Source: Caulobacteraceae bacterium
GTDB taxonomy: Bacteria; Pseudomonadota; Alphaproteobacteria; Caulobacterales; Caulobacteraceae
Direction of reading: 5' to 3'
NCBI GenBank assembly: GCA_947441065.1
Contig: CANESI010000032.1
Span: forward strand, 1 to 33,825
Length of the DNA: 33,825 nt
The notes under the pieces were generated by a model. The model was not told the DNA's origin. It saw only the letters and a program-made list of their open reading frames with translations, and ran no database searches. Shown here piece by piece: positions 15,623 through 23,681 of this stretch. Within the stretch, counting starts at the first letter, position 1. Each line of letters opens with the position of its first letter. A program made the translations under genes and the position numbers.

Positions 15623-17758
15623 TCAGGGGCGCGTCGTAAGGGCCGGCTCTCTGTTCAATACGCTAGCCAGAGCGCCAAGTAGCCCCTTGGCGGTGATCGG
15701 CTTGGCCAAGTGCATGTCGGCCCCGCAAGCGCGGCTCTGTTCGATATGCTCGGTGAGGGCATTGGCGCTGAACATAATGACTGGCGTACGTTCCTGCCCC
15801 GCCTTTTGCTCAATGTCACGGATGGCGCGGGTTGCCTGCAAGCCGTCCATCACCGGCATCTGCATATCCATCAAAACCGCATCAAAGGGCTGCTTGTAGA
15901 AGGCTTGCACAGCCTCTTCGCCGTTCTTGGCCATGACCAGTTGGATATTCAACTGATTGAGGATCAAGCCGACAACCTTTCGGTTCACCGGATGGTCGTC
16001 GACCACCAAAATGACCAGGGGTGCGGACTCCATATAGTCCTCAAGACTGGGCTCGACCTGCTCTGGCGGCGCATTGGTAACGGTGAGAGGCAACAGAATA
16101 TGGAACTCGGAACCAGTTTCTAGCAAGCTGGTACAGTTGATCTTGCCGCCCATCATGAGGATCAGTTGCTTGACGATCGCCAAGCCCAACCCCGTACCGC
16201 CGAACCGGCGCGTGACTGTGTCGTCAGCCTGTTCAAAGGGGTTAAACAGGCGATCAATTTGGGCGGGGTCAAAGCCAATGCCCGTATCTGAAACCGAAAT
16301 CTCAAAGGCTCCCGCCTGATTCCGTTTCGCCGTAACCGTGACATTGCCCTCGTCCGTAAACTTCACGGCATTGGAGATGAGGTTGGTGGCGACCTGCTTG
16401 AACCGGGTCAGATCACCCATAACCCAGACCTCAATCGTCGGCTCGAGGTGACTGTTCAGGGCGAGGTTCTTTTCGCTCGCAATGATGTTGCTGAGGGCGA
16501 TGACGGATCTCAAGGCATCACCCAAATGGAACGGTGCCTGCTCGAGGCTCACCCGCCCCGCTTCGATCCGCGCCACATCGAGCATGTCGACCAGTAGCCC
16601 CGATAGGGTATCAGCGGAGGATGAAATCGTATCGATCAGGTCCCGGTCGGACTCGGCAAGCTTGGAGCGCGACAGCACGTCTGCGATCGCCACAATGCCA
16701 TTGAGGGGGGTGCGGATTTCATGCCCCATCGTGGCCAAAAACCGCGACTTCGCCCGATTGGCCATATCGGCTTCCAAACGCGCGCGACGGAGCACACGGT
16801 TGGTCTGTCTCAGCTTTGCCTCGGAGGCTTTGATTTCGGTAACATTATCCTGAACGACGAGCACCTTGGCCTGACCCGCATCCTTCAAACCATAGGCACG
16901 CAGGCTGAACCACTGGCTGACACCCTCGACATTGGCCCTGTAGAGCGTGGAGAAACTGTCAACACGCCCTTCAAGCATGGCTTGCAATTGGCGCTCGATC
17001 AGCTGTCCCTTTCGCCCCGGAATGCGCCCGCAGTGGTCTGACAGATGGTTGCCAAGGTTTGTATTTGTGCGCCGCTCTATGGCTTCAATCCGCTCGCGCC
17101 AGACGCGGTTGGTGTGGATGAAATCGCCGCGCTCATCGATGATCCCGATGCGGGCATCCAAGGCTTCGATTATGCCTTGGGCGAAACTGCGCTGCTCCTC
17201 CAAGGACGATCTCGCCTCGTTGTGGGCGTTTGCGGACACCCAAGCGTAATAGACCGCAACAGTGGTCGCGGCAAAGGCAGTCAGTTGCGCGCCACCTTGG
17301 AACCCACTCAGAAAGGTTGGCATCAAAATCAAGGTGACAGATGGCGGAAGGGCGCAGGCCAGCAAGGTCAATCTTTGACGCGCAACAAAGACCTGCGCAT
17401 GCAACAGTTGACCCGACACAACACAGATGGACAGGACGCAGAATGCAAGATTGTCAGGCTGCCAATAGACGAGCGCCAGATAGTCCCAAACAACCGTCTC
17501 AAACAGCATGGCGCCAACCATCGCCGCTCGGAATCTATGGGACATAGCCCCACCCTGACGGGCAGACACAGCAGTCAGATGGGTGAACAGCTGCGCTATC
17601 AATGCCACGGCCAGCCAAGCCATCGATGGCCATAGGCCGAGGTTCAGAATTGAAAGCGCTGCCGTCAGTAGGACGCTTATGGTCCGCGCGATTTGAGACC
17701 GTTGCACATCCTGCGCAACCGCTTCAAATCCGGGATCATCTAAGAACTGACGCACCAT
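15623..17758 (-). CDS. Hybrid sensor histidine kinase with receiver domain
   Basis: 711 residues. Residues 24-176 contain about six membrane segments and likely sense a membrane or envelope cue. A PAS-like domain follows at roughly 195-310 (IDERGDFIHTNRVW, ending VVQDNVTEIKASEA), then a short coiled linker. HisKA has H346 in FLATMGHEIRTPLNG. The ATPase has N463 (NLISNAVKFT), DTGIGF (491-496) and GTGLGL (521-526). The C-terminal receiver (about 580-705) has D587/D588, phosphoacceptor D631 (LMDMQMPVMDG) and K686 (LAKPI). All catalytic residues are present. There is no separate response regulator or Hpt gene nearby, so the phosphorelay partner lies elsewhere. It is transcribed alone. Confidence 0.93.
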   Translation of the reverse strand: MVRQFLDDPGFEAVAQDVQRSQIARTISVLLTAALSILNLGLWPSMAWLAVALIAQLFTHLTAVSARQGGAMSHRFRAAMVGAMLFETVVWDYLALVYWQPDNLAFCVLSICVVSGQLLHAQVFVARQRLTLLACALPPSVTLILMPTFLSGFQGGAQLTAFAATTVAVYYAWVSANAHNEARSSLEEQRSFAQGIIEALDARIGIIDERGDFIHTNRVWRERIEAIERRTNTNLGNHLSDHCGRIPGRKGQLIERQLQAMLEGRVDSFSTLYRANVEGVSQWFSLRAYGLKDAGQAKVLVVQDNVTEIKASEAKLRQTNRVLRRARLEADMANRAKSRFLATMGHEIRTPLNGIVAIADVLSRSKLAESDRDLIDTISSSADTLSGLLVDMLDVARIEAGRVSLEQAPFHLGDALRSVIALSNIIASEKNLALNSHLEPTIEVWVMGDLTRFKQVATNLISNAVKFTDEGNVTVTAKRNQAGAFEISVSDTGIGFDPAQIDRLFNPFEQADDTVTRRFGGTGLGLAIVKQLILMMGGKINCTSLLETGSEFHILLPLTVTNAPPEQVEPSLEDYMESAPLVILVVDDHPVNRKVVGLILNQLNIQLVMAKNGEEAVQAFYKQPFDAVLMDMQMPVMDGLQATRAIRDIEQKAGQERTPVIMFSANALTEHIEQSRACGADMHLAKPITAKGLLGALASVLNREPALTTRP

Positions 17759-17891
17759 TCACCCAATCCTGACGCCATTATAGACCAGCTCAATCGCTCT
17801 GCTGGTCCCATAGTCGGACGATCCGGAGGATCAATTTATCAGTTTAGATTTTTAATACTATGCAATAAATTGTGCTTGGCATGGATGAGCA

Positions 17892-17924
17892 GGGACGGCC
17901 GCCCGACAGTTAGGCCGCCATCCC
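17892..17924 (-). terminator. Imperfect hairpin downstream of ompW
   Basis: GGGACGGCCGCC (17892-17903) and GGCCGCCATCCC (17913-17924) pair with one mismatch and one G-T, loop 9 nt, 15 bp after the ompW stop. No T run follows on the minus strand, so it is only a possible terminator. Confidence 0.35.
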
Positions 17925-17939
17925 TTCATTCAGCGCGAA

Positions 17940-18587
17940 TTAAAACCGGCGCGCTAGGCCGAGAGACAAGACCCAAGGATCGAGCGTGACCTTGGATTTC
18001 AGCGTCCCACCATTGATGCTGGCATCGGTCTTGAAGAACACCTTCTTGACGTCGGCGTTCAGGCTCCACGGGCCAGACAGGGCCACATCGGTCCCGGCCT
18101 GCAACGCATAGCCGATACCGTTATCCACCTTGACCGAGAAACCGTTGCGGTCCTTGCCACTATAGAAAACCATGGCATTGAGGCCCGCGCCGACATAGGG
18201 ACTGACCCGCGCCTTGGGTTGGAAATGATATTGCAGCGTCACGACGGGGGGCAGCACCCAGGTGTCATGGACCGCCGTGGTTCCGCCGGCACCAACCGCA
18301 CTGATCACGTGCTTGGTGGTCCCGAGGATGGCTTCGACCGCCACATGCTCGTTCAAGAAGTAGGTGAAGCCTAAGGTCGGCATCACATCGGCTTTGACGT
18401 CGACATTCAGGCCCGTCGCGGCACCGGCGGCGGTGTTAATTCCACCGGAGGCATCGGGCGAAACGTCCGTGACCCGACCCGCCAGGATGAAGGTCCCTGT
18501 GGTCTTGGGCGTGAAGTCCTGTGCGGCAGATTGCCCCGCGACACAAAGCATAGTGGTCATCACCAATGCAGAAATAGTATATTTCAT
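17940..18587 (-). CDS. ompW: OmpW family outer membrane protein
   Basis: 215 residues. Residues 1-22 are a signal peptide (MKYTISALVMTTMLCVAGQS, cleavage near AA-QDF). The mature part has alternating beta strands typical of the eight-stranded OmpW barrel: GTFILAGRVTDVSPD, LGFTYFLNEHVAVEAILG, PPVVTLQYHF, SPYVGAGLNAMVF and the closing LDPWVLSLGLARRF. The terminal Phe is the BAM insertion signal. OmpW proteins form narrow hydrophobic channels linked to uptake of small hydrophobic compounds, which suits the surrounding catabolic genes. AAGGGG lies 8 bp before the ATG. The upstream region is strongly AT-rich and holds an FNR-like box. Confidence 0.92.
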   Translation of the reverse strand: MKYTISALVMTTMLCVAGQSAAQDFTPKTTGTFILAGRVTDVSPDASGGINTAAGAATGLNVDVKADVMPTLGFTYFLNEHVAVEAILGTTKHVISAVGAGGTTAVHDTWVLPPVVTLQYHFQPKARVSPYVGAGLNAMVFYSGKDRNGFSVKVDNGIGYALQAGTDVALSGPWSLNADVKKVFFKTDASINGGTLKSKVTLDPWVLSLGLARRF

Positions 18588-18626
18588 CTTTTTTACCCCT
18601 TATTATTGCCTTTGAAGCCTATTAAA

Positions 18627-18640
18627 TTCATTAAAATCAA
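18627..18640. promoter_or_regulatory. FNR/FixK-like box upstream of ompW
   Basis: TTCAT-TAAA-ATCAA matches the TTGAT-N4-ATCAA consensus at 9 of 10 positions. It lies 40-53 bp before the ompW ATG inside an AT-rich stretch. On the minus strand, TTGAAT lies just upstream of it and a TTAATA/TAATAG sequence at its downstream edge at promoter-like spacing. OmpW is known to be oxygen-controlled in enterobacteria, which makes the site plausible, but AT-rich sequence gives chance matches. Confidence 0.3.
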
Positions 18641-18714
18641 ATATTCAATTTTACTTTGCGCTTAAGGCTAACTTATATTCGTCATCATAATGAAATATAG
18701 TCAACGACAATTGG

Positions 18715-18741
18715 ATGGGTGCGCCATTATCGCGCATCCAT
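18715..18741. other. Hairpin in the AT-rich gap between ompW and the GMC gene
   Basis: ATGGGTGCGC (18715-18724), 7-nt loop, GCGCATCCAT (18732-18741), a 10-bp stem with one G-T pair. It is 62 bp downstream of the minus-strand GMC stop. No T run follows. It may help end GMC transcription. Confidence 0.35.
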
Positions 18742-18802
18742 ACTGAATCAATAAGGCCCTTGATCATCTCTTATATATCAAGAGCTCAATGAGCTATTAT
18801 AT

Positions 18803-20404
18803 CTAGAGCGAGGACAAGATCATCCGGGCAGCCTTTTCGGCGATCATCATGGTCGGGGAATTGGTATTGCCCGAGGTGATGGTCGGCATGACGGAGGCAT
18901 CGGCGATGCGAAGTCCTTCGATGCCGTGGACCCGTAGTTGCTCATCCACCACCGCCATCGGATCTGTCTTGAGGCCCATCTTGGCGGTCCCGACCGGATG
19001 GAAGATGGTCGTGCCGAGTGACCGCGCGGCGGCCAAGAGGTCGGCGTCCGACTGGGCCTGAGGGCCGGGCCTGTGCTCCTGCGGCGCGTAACGCTGCAAG
19101 GGGGACTGGGCCACAACCCTGCGCACCAGACGCAAGGAGTCGATGGCCAACTGCTCATCTTCGGGCGTGGACAGATAGTTGGGTTGGATCAGGGGCGCGT
19201 CCTGCGCCCTCGCGCTGGCCAGATGGATCGATCCTCGACTGGTCGGCCGCAGATTACAGACACTGATCGTGATGGCCCCGAAGGGATGGAGCGGCTCACC
19301 GAACCGGTCGAGCGACAGGGGCTGGACGTGGAACTGAACATTGGCCCTTTCCTGATCGGGTGAGGATCGGGCAAAGGCCCCCATCTGCGACGGGGCCATC
19401 GACATGGGCCCGCGCCGAAACAGGGCATATTCCAGCGCCATCAGGGGCCTGCGCCACAGAGAGCCATAGAGGATGTTCATGGTCGGCACACCGCTGACCT
19501 TGTAATAGGGCCGGATCTGCAGATGGTCTTGTAAGCCCTCCCCCACCCCCGGCAAATGGGCCTTGGTCTCGATACCCAGAGCCTGAAGGCGCGCACCGTC
19601 GCCGAGACCCGATAGTTCTAGAAGCTGCGGTGTCCCCACGGCACCGGCCGTCAAAACTACCTCAGCCGAGGCCCGAGCCTCGAATTCTTGGCCGCCCTTA
19701 CTATAGGCAACCCCCACCGCACGGCCCTGCTCAATCAGGACCTTAGTGACCCGCACGCCGGTCTCAAGCTTGAGATTTTGGCGGTGCAGGACCGGCTTTA
19801 GAAAGCCCCGCGCCGCACTCCAACGCCGACCGGTCTTCTGGTTGACCTGAAAATAGCCCGCGCCCTCATTGTCGCCGCCATTGAAATCTGCCACAGGCGC
19901 AATGCCTTCCTCAGCCGCGGCCTCAGCAAAGGCATCCAGAACCTTCCAGCGCATGCGCGGATGCTCGACGCGCCACTCCCCGCCGCTGCTATGGAGCGCG
20001 CTTGGCGGGTTGATATGGTCCTCTTGGGCCATGAACAGCGGCAGGACATCATCCCAGCCCCAGCCGCTGAGGCCCATCGCCTTCCAGCCGTCATAGTCCG
20101 CCGCCTGCCCGCGCATATAGATCATGGCATTGATGGCCGAACTGCCGCCAATGACCTTGCCGCGCGGATAGCTCAGCTTGCGGCCATCCAGCCCCGCAAT
20201 GGGCTGGGTCTCGAACATCCAGTCCGCGCGCGGATTGCCGATTGAGAACAGATAGCCGACCGGAATATGGAACCAGATCCAGTCATCCTTGCCCCCGGCC
20301 TCCAGCACCAGCACGCGCTTGGACGGGTCCGCCGATAGCCGGTTGGCGAGCACGCAGCCTGCCGAGCCTGCACCGACAACAATATAATCAAAGCTGTCGG
20401 TCAT
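18803..20404 (-). CDS. GMC family FAD-dependent alcohol oxidoreductase
   Basis: 533 residues, typical for choline dehydrogenase-like and AlkJ-like members. FAD motif VVGAGSAGCVLANRL (9-23) with LVLEAGG; GMC signature 1 PRGKVIGGSSAINAMIYMRG (80-99); GAVGTPQLLELSG signature 2; and a C-terminal HPVGTAKMG with the catalytic pair H469 and N513 (SGNTNSPTMM). It oxidises an alcohol to an aldehyde or ketone, passing electrons to a quinone or other acceptor. Its start is 11 bp after the stop of a phosphotransferase gene on the same strand, so the two are likely co-transcribed. It is the last gene of the minus-strand run beginning with the GFA protein. Substrate unknown. Confidence 0.9.
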   Translation of the reverse strand: MTDSFDYIVVGAGSAGCVLANRLSADPSKRVLVLEAGGKDDWIWFHIPVGYLFSIGNPRADWMFETQPIAGLDGRKLSYPRGKVIGGSSAINAMIYMRGQAADYDGWKAMGLSGWGWDDVLPLFMAQEDHINPPSALHSSGGEWRVEHPRMRWKVLDAFAEAAAEEGIAPVADFNGGDNEGAGYFQVNQKTGRRWSAARGFLKPVLHRQNLKLETGVRVTKVLIEQGRAVGVAYSKGGQEFEARASAEVVLTAGAVGTPQLLELSGLGDGARLQALGIETKAHLPGVGEGLQDHLQIRPYYKVSGVPTMNILYGSLWRRPLMALEYALFRRGPMSMAPSQMGAFARSSPDQERANVQFHVQPLSLDRFGEPLHPFGAITISVCNLRPTSRGSIHLASARAQDAPLIQPNYLSTPEDEQLAIDSLRLVRRVVAQSPLQRYAPQEHRPGPQAQSDADLLAAARSLGTTIFHPVGTAKMGLKTDPMAVVDEQLRVHGIEGLRIADASVMPTITSGNTNSPTMMIAEKAARMILSSL

Positions 20405-20415
20405 CGGGCCTGATC

Positions 20416-21465
20416 TTAGCGCTTCAAAACGGCCAAAGCCGTATCGGCCAAAACCTTCACGCCGGTATTGTCGCCATGGGCGTCAGAGGTGCCAATGCCA
20501 TCCAGATTGCGCTTGAACACGCCTTGCGAGATCGAGGCCAGCCGGAAGATCGAGAAGGCCAGATAGAAGTTGAACTCTGGGATCGCGCCTTGCCCGGTGC
20601 GGCGGCAATAGGCGGCGACATAGTCCTCTTCTGACGGAATGCCCGACGTAGCCAGATCAATGCCGTCAAAGGTGCCCCAGCTCTCAGACCGCGAATGCCA
20701 CAGGATGCAGTTATAGGCCAGATCGGCCAGCGGGTGGCCCAGCGTCGAGAGCTCCCAGTCCAGAACCGCAATGATGCGCCGCTCGGTCGGGTGGAACATC
20801 ACATTTTCAAGCCGGTAGTCGCCGTGCGCGATGGTCACCCTGTCGTCGGCAGGCACCATGGCAGGCAGGGCCTCGATCAAGGCCTCCATAGCCTCGATCC
20901 GTTCGGTCTCGGCACCGCGATATTGCTTGGTCCAGCGGCCAATCTGGCGCTCGAAATAGTTGCCGGGACGGCCATAGTCGGCCAAGCCGATCTCATTCGG
21001 GTCAATGGCGTGCAGCTTTACCATCACCGCGCCCAACTCGTCATAGATGGCGGCGCGCTCAGCGGGGGTCATGCCGGGCAGACGGGCATCGCGGAAGATG
21101 CGGCCCTCTAGGAAGTCCATCACATAGAAGGTCGCGCCCGCAACGCTGTCATCTTCGCACAGTGCCCGCATGGTCGGGACAGGAAAGCCGACCTTGCCCA
21201 GTGCCGACATGACCCGAAACTCACGGTCCACCTGATGGGCGCTGGCCAGCAATTGCCCCGGCGGCTTCTTGCGCATCACATAGCGCTTGCCGCCCGCCGT
21301 CAGCATATAGGTCGGGTTAGAGGCACCGCCCTGAAACTGTCGCACCGACAGGGGGCCTTGATAGCCCTCGACATTGGCCGCAAGCCAGCGATCCAACGCC
21401 GCCTCGTCCAGCCTGTGGGCAGGGCGCACATCACCGATGGTCGGTTGTCCTGGATCAGCACTCAT
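20416..21465 (-). CDS. APH-fold phosphotransferase, ACAD10/11 kinase-domain and LvaA-like
   Basis: 349 residues from the ATG at 21465, with GGGAGA 7 bp upstream; an in-frame TTG five codons earlier is less likely. The kinase core is complete: RYVMRKKP with the likely ATP-binding Lys, the catalytic loop HGDYRLENVMF with D216 and N221, and metal-binding D236 in VLDWELSTLGHPLADLAY. This motif set is that of the kinase domain fused to human ACAD10/ACAD11 and of bacterial LvaA-like proteins, which phosphorylate the hydroxyl of 4-hydroxyacyl-CoA. Antibiotic phosphorylation is unlikely. It is followed after 11 bp by the GMC gene. Family good; substrate inferred from homology. Confidence 0.83.
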   Translation of the reverse strand: MSADPGQPTIGDVRPAHRLDEAALDRWLAANVEGYQGPLSVRQFQGGASNPTYMLTAGGKRYVMRKKPPGQLLASAHQVDREFRVMSALGKVGFPVPTMRALCEDDSVAGATFYVMDFLEGRIFRDARLPGMTPAERAAIYDELGAVMVKLHAIDPNEIGLADYGRPGNYFERQIGRWTKQYRGAETERIEAMEALIEALPAMVPADDRVTIAHGDYRLENVMFHPTERRIIAVLDWELSTLGHPLADLAYNCILWHSRSESWGTFDGIDLATSGIPSEEDYVAAYCRRTGQGAIPEFNFYLAFSIFRLASISQGVFKRNLDGIGTSDAHGDNTGVKVLADTALAVLKR

Positions 21466-21545
21466 GGTTCGGTCTCCCAACAGGTCTTTTCATTGTGTCT
21501 ACGCCCTTTCCCCAAAGGCGCCCCAAGCAGAATCTTGAGGGTGAG

Positions 21546-21974
21546 CTATCCGGCCTTGGCCATACTGGTTTCATACTGATCGGGGTGGATCACATAATAG
21601 TCCAGATCAGCGAGCAGCTTGACCCAGGCCTGATCCATTTCAGCGGTCCAATCGCCAGCCAGCAACGCCTTTAAGGTCGCCGCAACGGTGGCAAAGAACA
21701 TACGAAACACGTCGGGCGGCACGTCATAACCCTCGTGGGTCACGACCTCGCACTGGATCATGGTGCTGGCATATTTGCGCTCACCGACGAAATCGAGGAT
21801 GGCCTCAAAGACCCGCGCCAGCATCTCGCCCTTCACCGCATGGTTGGTGTCGCGCCAGAACAGGGCCTCCATCTCAGGATGCTCTCGAAAAAGCCGCTCA
21901 TAGACCAGCGGCGTCAGGTCCTCGCAGCGCTCAGCGGCAAGTTCCAGACTGGCTTCGATCAGGCTCGCGCTCAT
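21546..21974 (-). CDS. Globin-like protein
   Basis: 142 residues from the ATG at 21974, 5 bp after the stop of the GFA gene; a longer frame reaching 22031 would overlap that gene. The helical pattern fits a single-domain globin: TPLVYERLFREHPEMEALFW (B-C region with aromatic residues), GEMLARVFEAILDFV (E region), then VVTHEGYDVPPDVFRMFF, where H80 is in the position of the proximal haem ligand. The distal site is less clear. Such proteins bind O2 or NO or act as sensors. The tight spacing implies co-transcription with the GFA gene; 80 bp separates it from the phosphotransferase gene. Confidence 0.72.
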   Translation of the reverse strand: MSASLIEASLELAAERCEDLTPLVYERLFREHPEMEALFWRDTNHAVKGEMLARVFEAILDFVGERKYASTMIQCEVVTHEGYDVPPDVFRMFFATVAATLKALLAGDWTAEMDQAWVKLLADLDYYVIHPDQYETSMAKAG

Positions 21975-21979
21975 CAGCC

Positions 21980-22387
21980 CTAACCTGCAGCCTGTCCAAA
22001 GCGGCGAACCCCAGCAATGGGGGCGACCCAATCGGGGGCATGATCGGCATAGACCTCGACGCCCGGCTTGACCGTGCTCAAATCATCCAAGGTTCCCGCC
22101 TTGACCATGACCACACCCGGCATCAGGTCGATCTTGGAGAGGATGGGCGAGCCGCAATTGGCACAGAAATGGCGATGGACGCCCTTGCCACTGTCACCGA
22201 TGTCCTCATAGACCTTGGTCTCACCGTGTTGGACATAGTCTGCCTCCATGACCACCATATTGGTCGAGAAGACGCTGCCGCTTTGGCGCTGACAGTGGGT
22301 GCAGTGGCAAACCGCCGTCACGGTCGGCTCGGCCTTCAATTCATAGCGCACTGCGCCGCACAGGCATCCGCCCTTTCGTCCTGACAT
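21980..22387 (-). CDS. GFA family zinc protein (CENP-V/GFA domain)
   Basis: 135 residues from the ATG at 22387, which has GGGAG about 9 bp upstream; the open frame extends 22 codons further but without support. Cysteine motifs of the GFA fold are present in order: GGCLCGAVRYEL (two Cys), CHCTHCQRQSGS (three Cys) and FCANCGSPI (two Cys), enough for two zinc sites. The family was named for glutathione-dependent formaldehyde-activating enzyme, but most members have no proven activity. It is the first gene of a minus-strand run and is divergent from a GST gene, which is suggestive of glutathione chemistry but no more. Confidence 0.88.
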   Translation of the reverse strand: MSGRKGGCLCGAVRYELKAEPTVTAVCHCTHCQRQSGSVFSTNMVVMEADYVQHGETKVYEDIGDSGKGVHRHFCANCGSPILSKIDLMPGVVMVKAGTLDDLSTVKPGVEVYADHAPDWVAPIAGVRRFGQAAG

Positions 22388-22471
22388 GCTGATCACTCCC
22401 AGATTCTGTTTTGCTCTTGGACCAAACTCTAGGTCCGATTGGCGCAAAGTCATAGGGGCTCGATCAAACTC

Positions 22472-22500
22472 TTGACGCGCCGCGCCTCAGACCCGACTAA
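22472..22500 (+). promoter_or_regulatory. Possible promoter of the GST gene
   Basis: TTGACG (22472-22477), a 17-bp spacer and GACTAA (22495-22500), ending 26 bp before the GST ATG. The -35 box is good and the -10 is weak. It lies in the 139-bp gap between the divergent GFA and GST genes. Confidence 0.33.
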
Positions 22501-22526
22501 TCGCGTAACCATAAGAGGAAACGACA

Positions 22527-23144
22527 ATGAAGCTGCATAATTCCGTAGGCCCAAACCCGCATGTCGTGCGGATGTTCATGGCCGAAAAGGGCATCACCCT
22601 GCCCATCGTCACGGTCGACCTGATGGGCGGTGAAAACCGCCGCCCGCCCTACAACACAGCGGTCAATCCCGCCGGCCAAACGCCTGCACTAGAATTGGAT
22701 GATGGCCGCTTTGTCTGCGAAATCACCACCATCTGCGAATATCTCGAAGAGCTGCAGCCCTCCCCTGCCCTGGTCGGCACAACGCCAGAAGAGCGCGCAG
22801 AGACCCGCATGTGGACGCGCCGCATTGATCTGAACATCTGCGAGCCCATGACCAACGCCTTCCGGGCGGCCGAGGGTCGTCCGATCTTTGAAAAGCGGAT
22901 CATGCTGGTCGGCCCTAGCGGGGCTGATGAGCTAAAGGCCATCGCCAAGGATCGCCTCAAATGGTTTGGCGACCAGATGGGCGATCGTCAGTTCGTCTGC
23001 GGCGATCGTCTGACGCTGGCCGACATCTTGCTCTACTGTTTCTTGACCTTCGGTGCCGCCGTCGGCCAGCCGCTCGCGACGGAACATGCTTGGACCGCCG
23101 CCTGGATCAAGCGCATGGACGCGCGCCCAAGCGCCAAGGCCTAG
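22527..23144 (+). CDS. Glutathione S-transferase family protein
   Basis: 205 residues. The thioredoxin-like N-terminal domain (1-75) has MKLHNSVGPNPHVVRMF, NPAGQTPALELDDG with the cis-proline at P53, and CEITTICEYLEE, where E65 contacts the glutathione gamma-glutamyl group; the usual Ser/Thr after it is Ile here. The helical C-terminal domain has FVCGDRLTLADILLYCF, the N-capping box motif. AAGAGG lies 8-9 bp upstream. It conjugates or reduces electrophiles with glutathione; ring-cleavage or dehalogenation roles are possible but not readable. Its TAG stop overlaps the stop of the convergent thioesterase gene. Confidence 0.9.
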   Translation: MKLHNSVGPNPHVVRMFMAEKGITLPIVTVDLMGGENRRPPYNTAVNPAGQTPALELDDGRFVCEITTICEYLEELQPSPALVGTTPEERAETRMWTRRIDLNICEPMTNAFRAAEGRPIFEKRIMLVGPSGADELKAIAKDRLKWFGDQMGDRQFVCGDRLTLADILLYCFLTFGAAVGQPLATEHAWTAAWIKRMDARPSAKA

Positions 23145-23647
23145 CCTTCGGTTGAGGGTAAGGGGTTGGCGGCCTTGATCTTCTCGATCACGCCCGACAG
23201 CCCCGCCCCGCCGATCTCCTTACCCAACTTAAAGACCCCGCTGGCCCGGCCGCAGAGCTCGCCATCAGCGGTGATCAGACATTGGGCAAAGGCCATATTG
23301 CGGGTGATTTTCAGCACCTGCGCGCTGCCCTCGACCCAACTGCCGAGCGGGGCTGGCGCCAAGAACTCTTGGCTGAGCTGAACGGTCGGCATGAACCGCC
23401 CTCGCATCTTGCTCTGATGGGCAATCGACATCGGCATCAGCATATCGATGAAGGTGGCCAGCATGCCGCCATGGCAGATCTGCATGGGGTTGCAGTGACG
23501 CATCTCGACCCGAAAGCCGAGCTTGAGAACCTCGCCGTGAGGGTGCAGCCACAGGGGGCCATTGGCACCGATAAAGCCGATCTCGATGGGAAAGGCGGCA
23601 AAGCCAACCGGCGCGTTAATCTCGTCTAGGGACAGTGTCTGGGTCAT
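23141..23647 (-). CDS. PaaI-type hotdog thioesterase
   Basis: 168 residues. The motif HCNPMQICHGGMLATFIDML (51-70) is the PaaI/YdiI-like signature with N53, the HGG turn at 59-61 and D68 as likely catalytic residues. FMPTVQLSQEFLAPAPLGSW is the central hotdog strand set. It should release CoA from an acyl- or phenylacyl-type thioester. It follows the second phosphotransferase gene after 34 bp on the same strand, at the far end of the run that begins with the acyl-CoA dehydrogenases. Its TAG stop shares bases with the GST stop (CTAG, 23141-23144). No clear ribosome binding site is visible. Confidence 0.85.
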   Translation of the reverse strand: MTQTLSLDEINAPVGFAAFPIEIGFIGANGPLWLHPHGEVLKLGFRVEMRHCNPMQICHGGMLATFIDMLMPMSIAHQSKMRGRFMPTVQLSQEFLAPAPLGSWVEGSAQVLKITRNMAFAQCLITADGELCGRASGVFKLGKEIGGAGLSGVIEKIKAANPLPSTEG

Positions 23648-23681
23648 GGGGGCAGCGCTATCAGCACTGCCCTTGCGGCGC

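Noticed and set aside
18662-18676. CtrA-like TTAA-N7-TTAT site before ompW
   Set aside because: One mismatch in a short motif inside AT-rich DNA; expected by chance.
20416-21465. Aminoglycoside resistance enzyme
   Set aside because: The catalytic loop HGDYRLENVMF and DWELSTLGHPLADLAY belong to the ACAD10/11-like branch, and the neighbours are catabolic.
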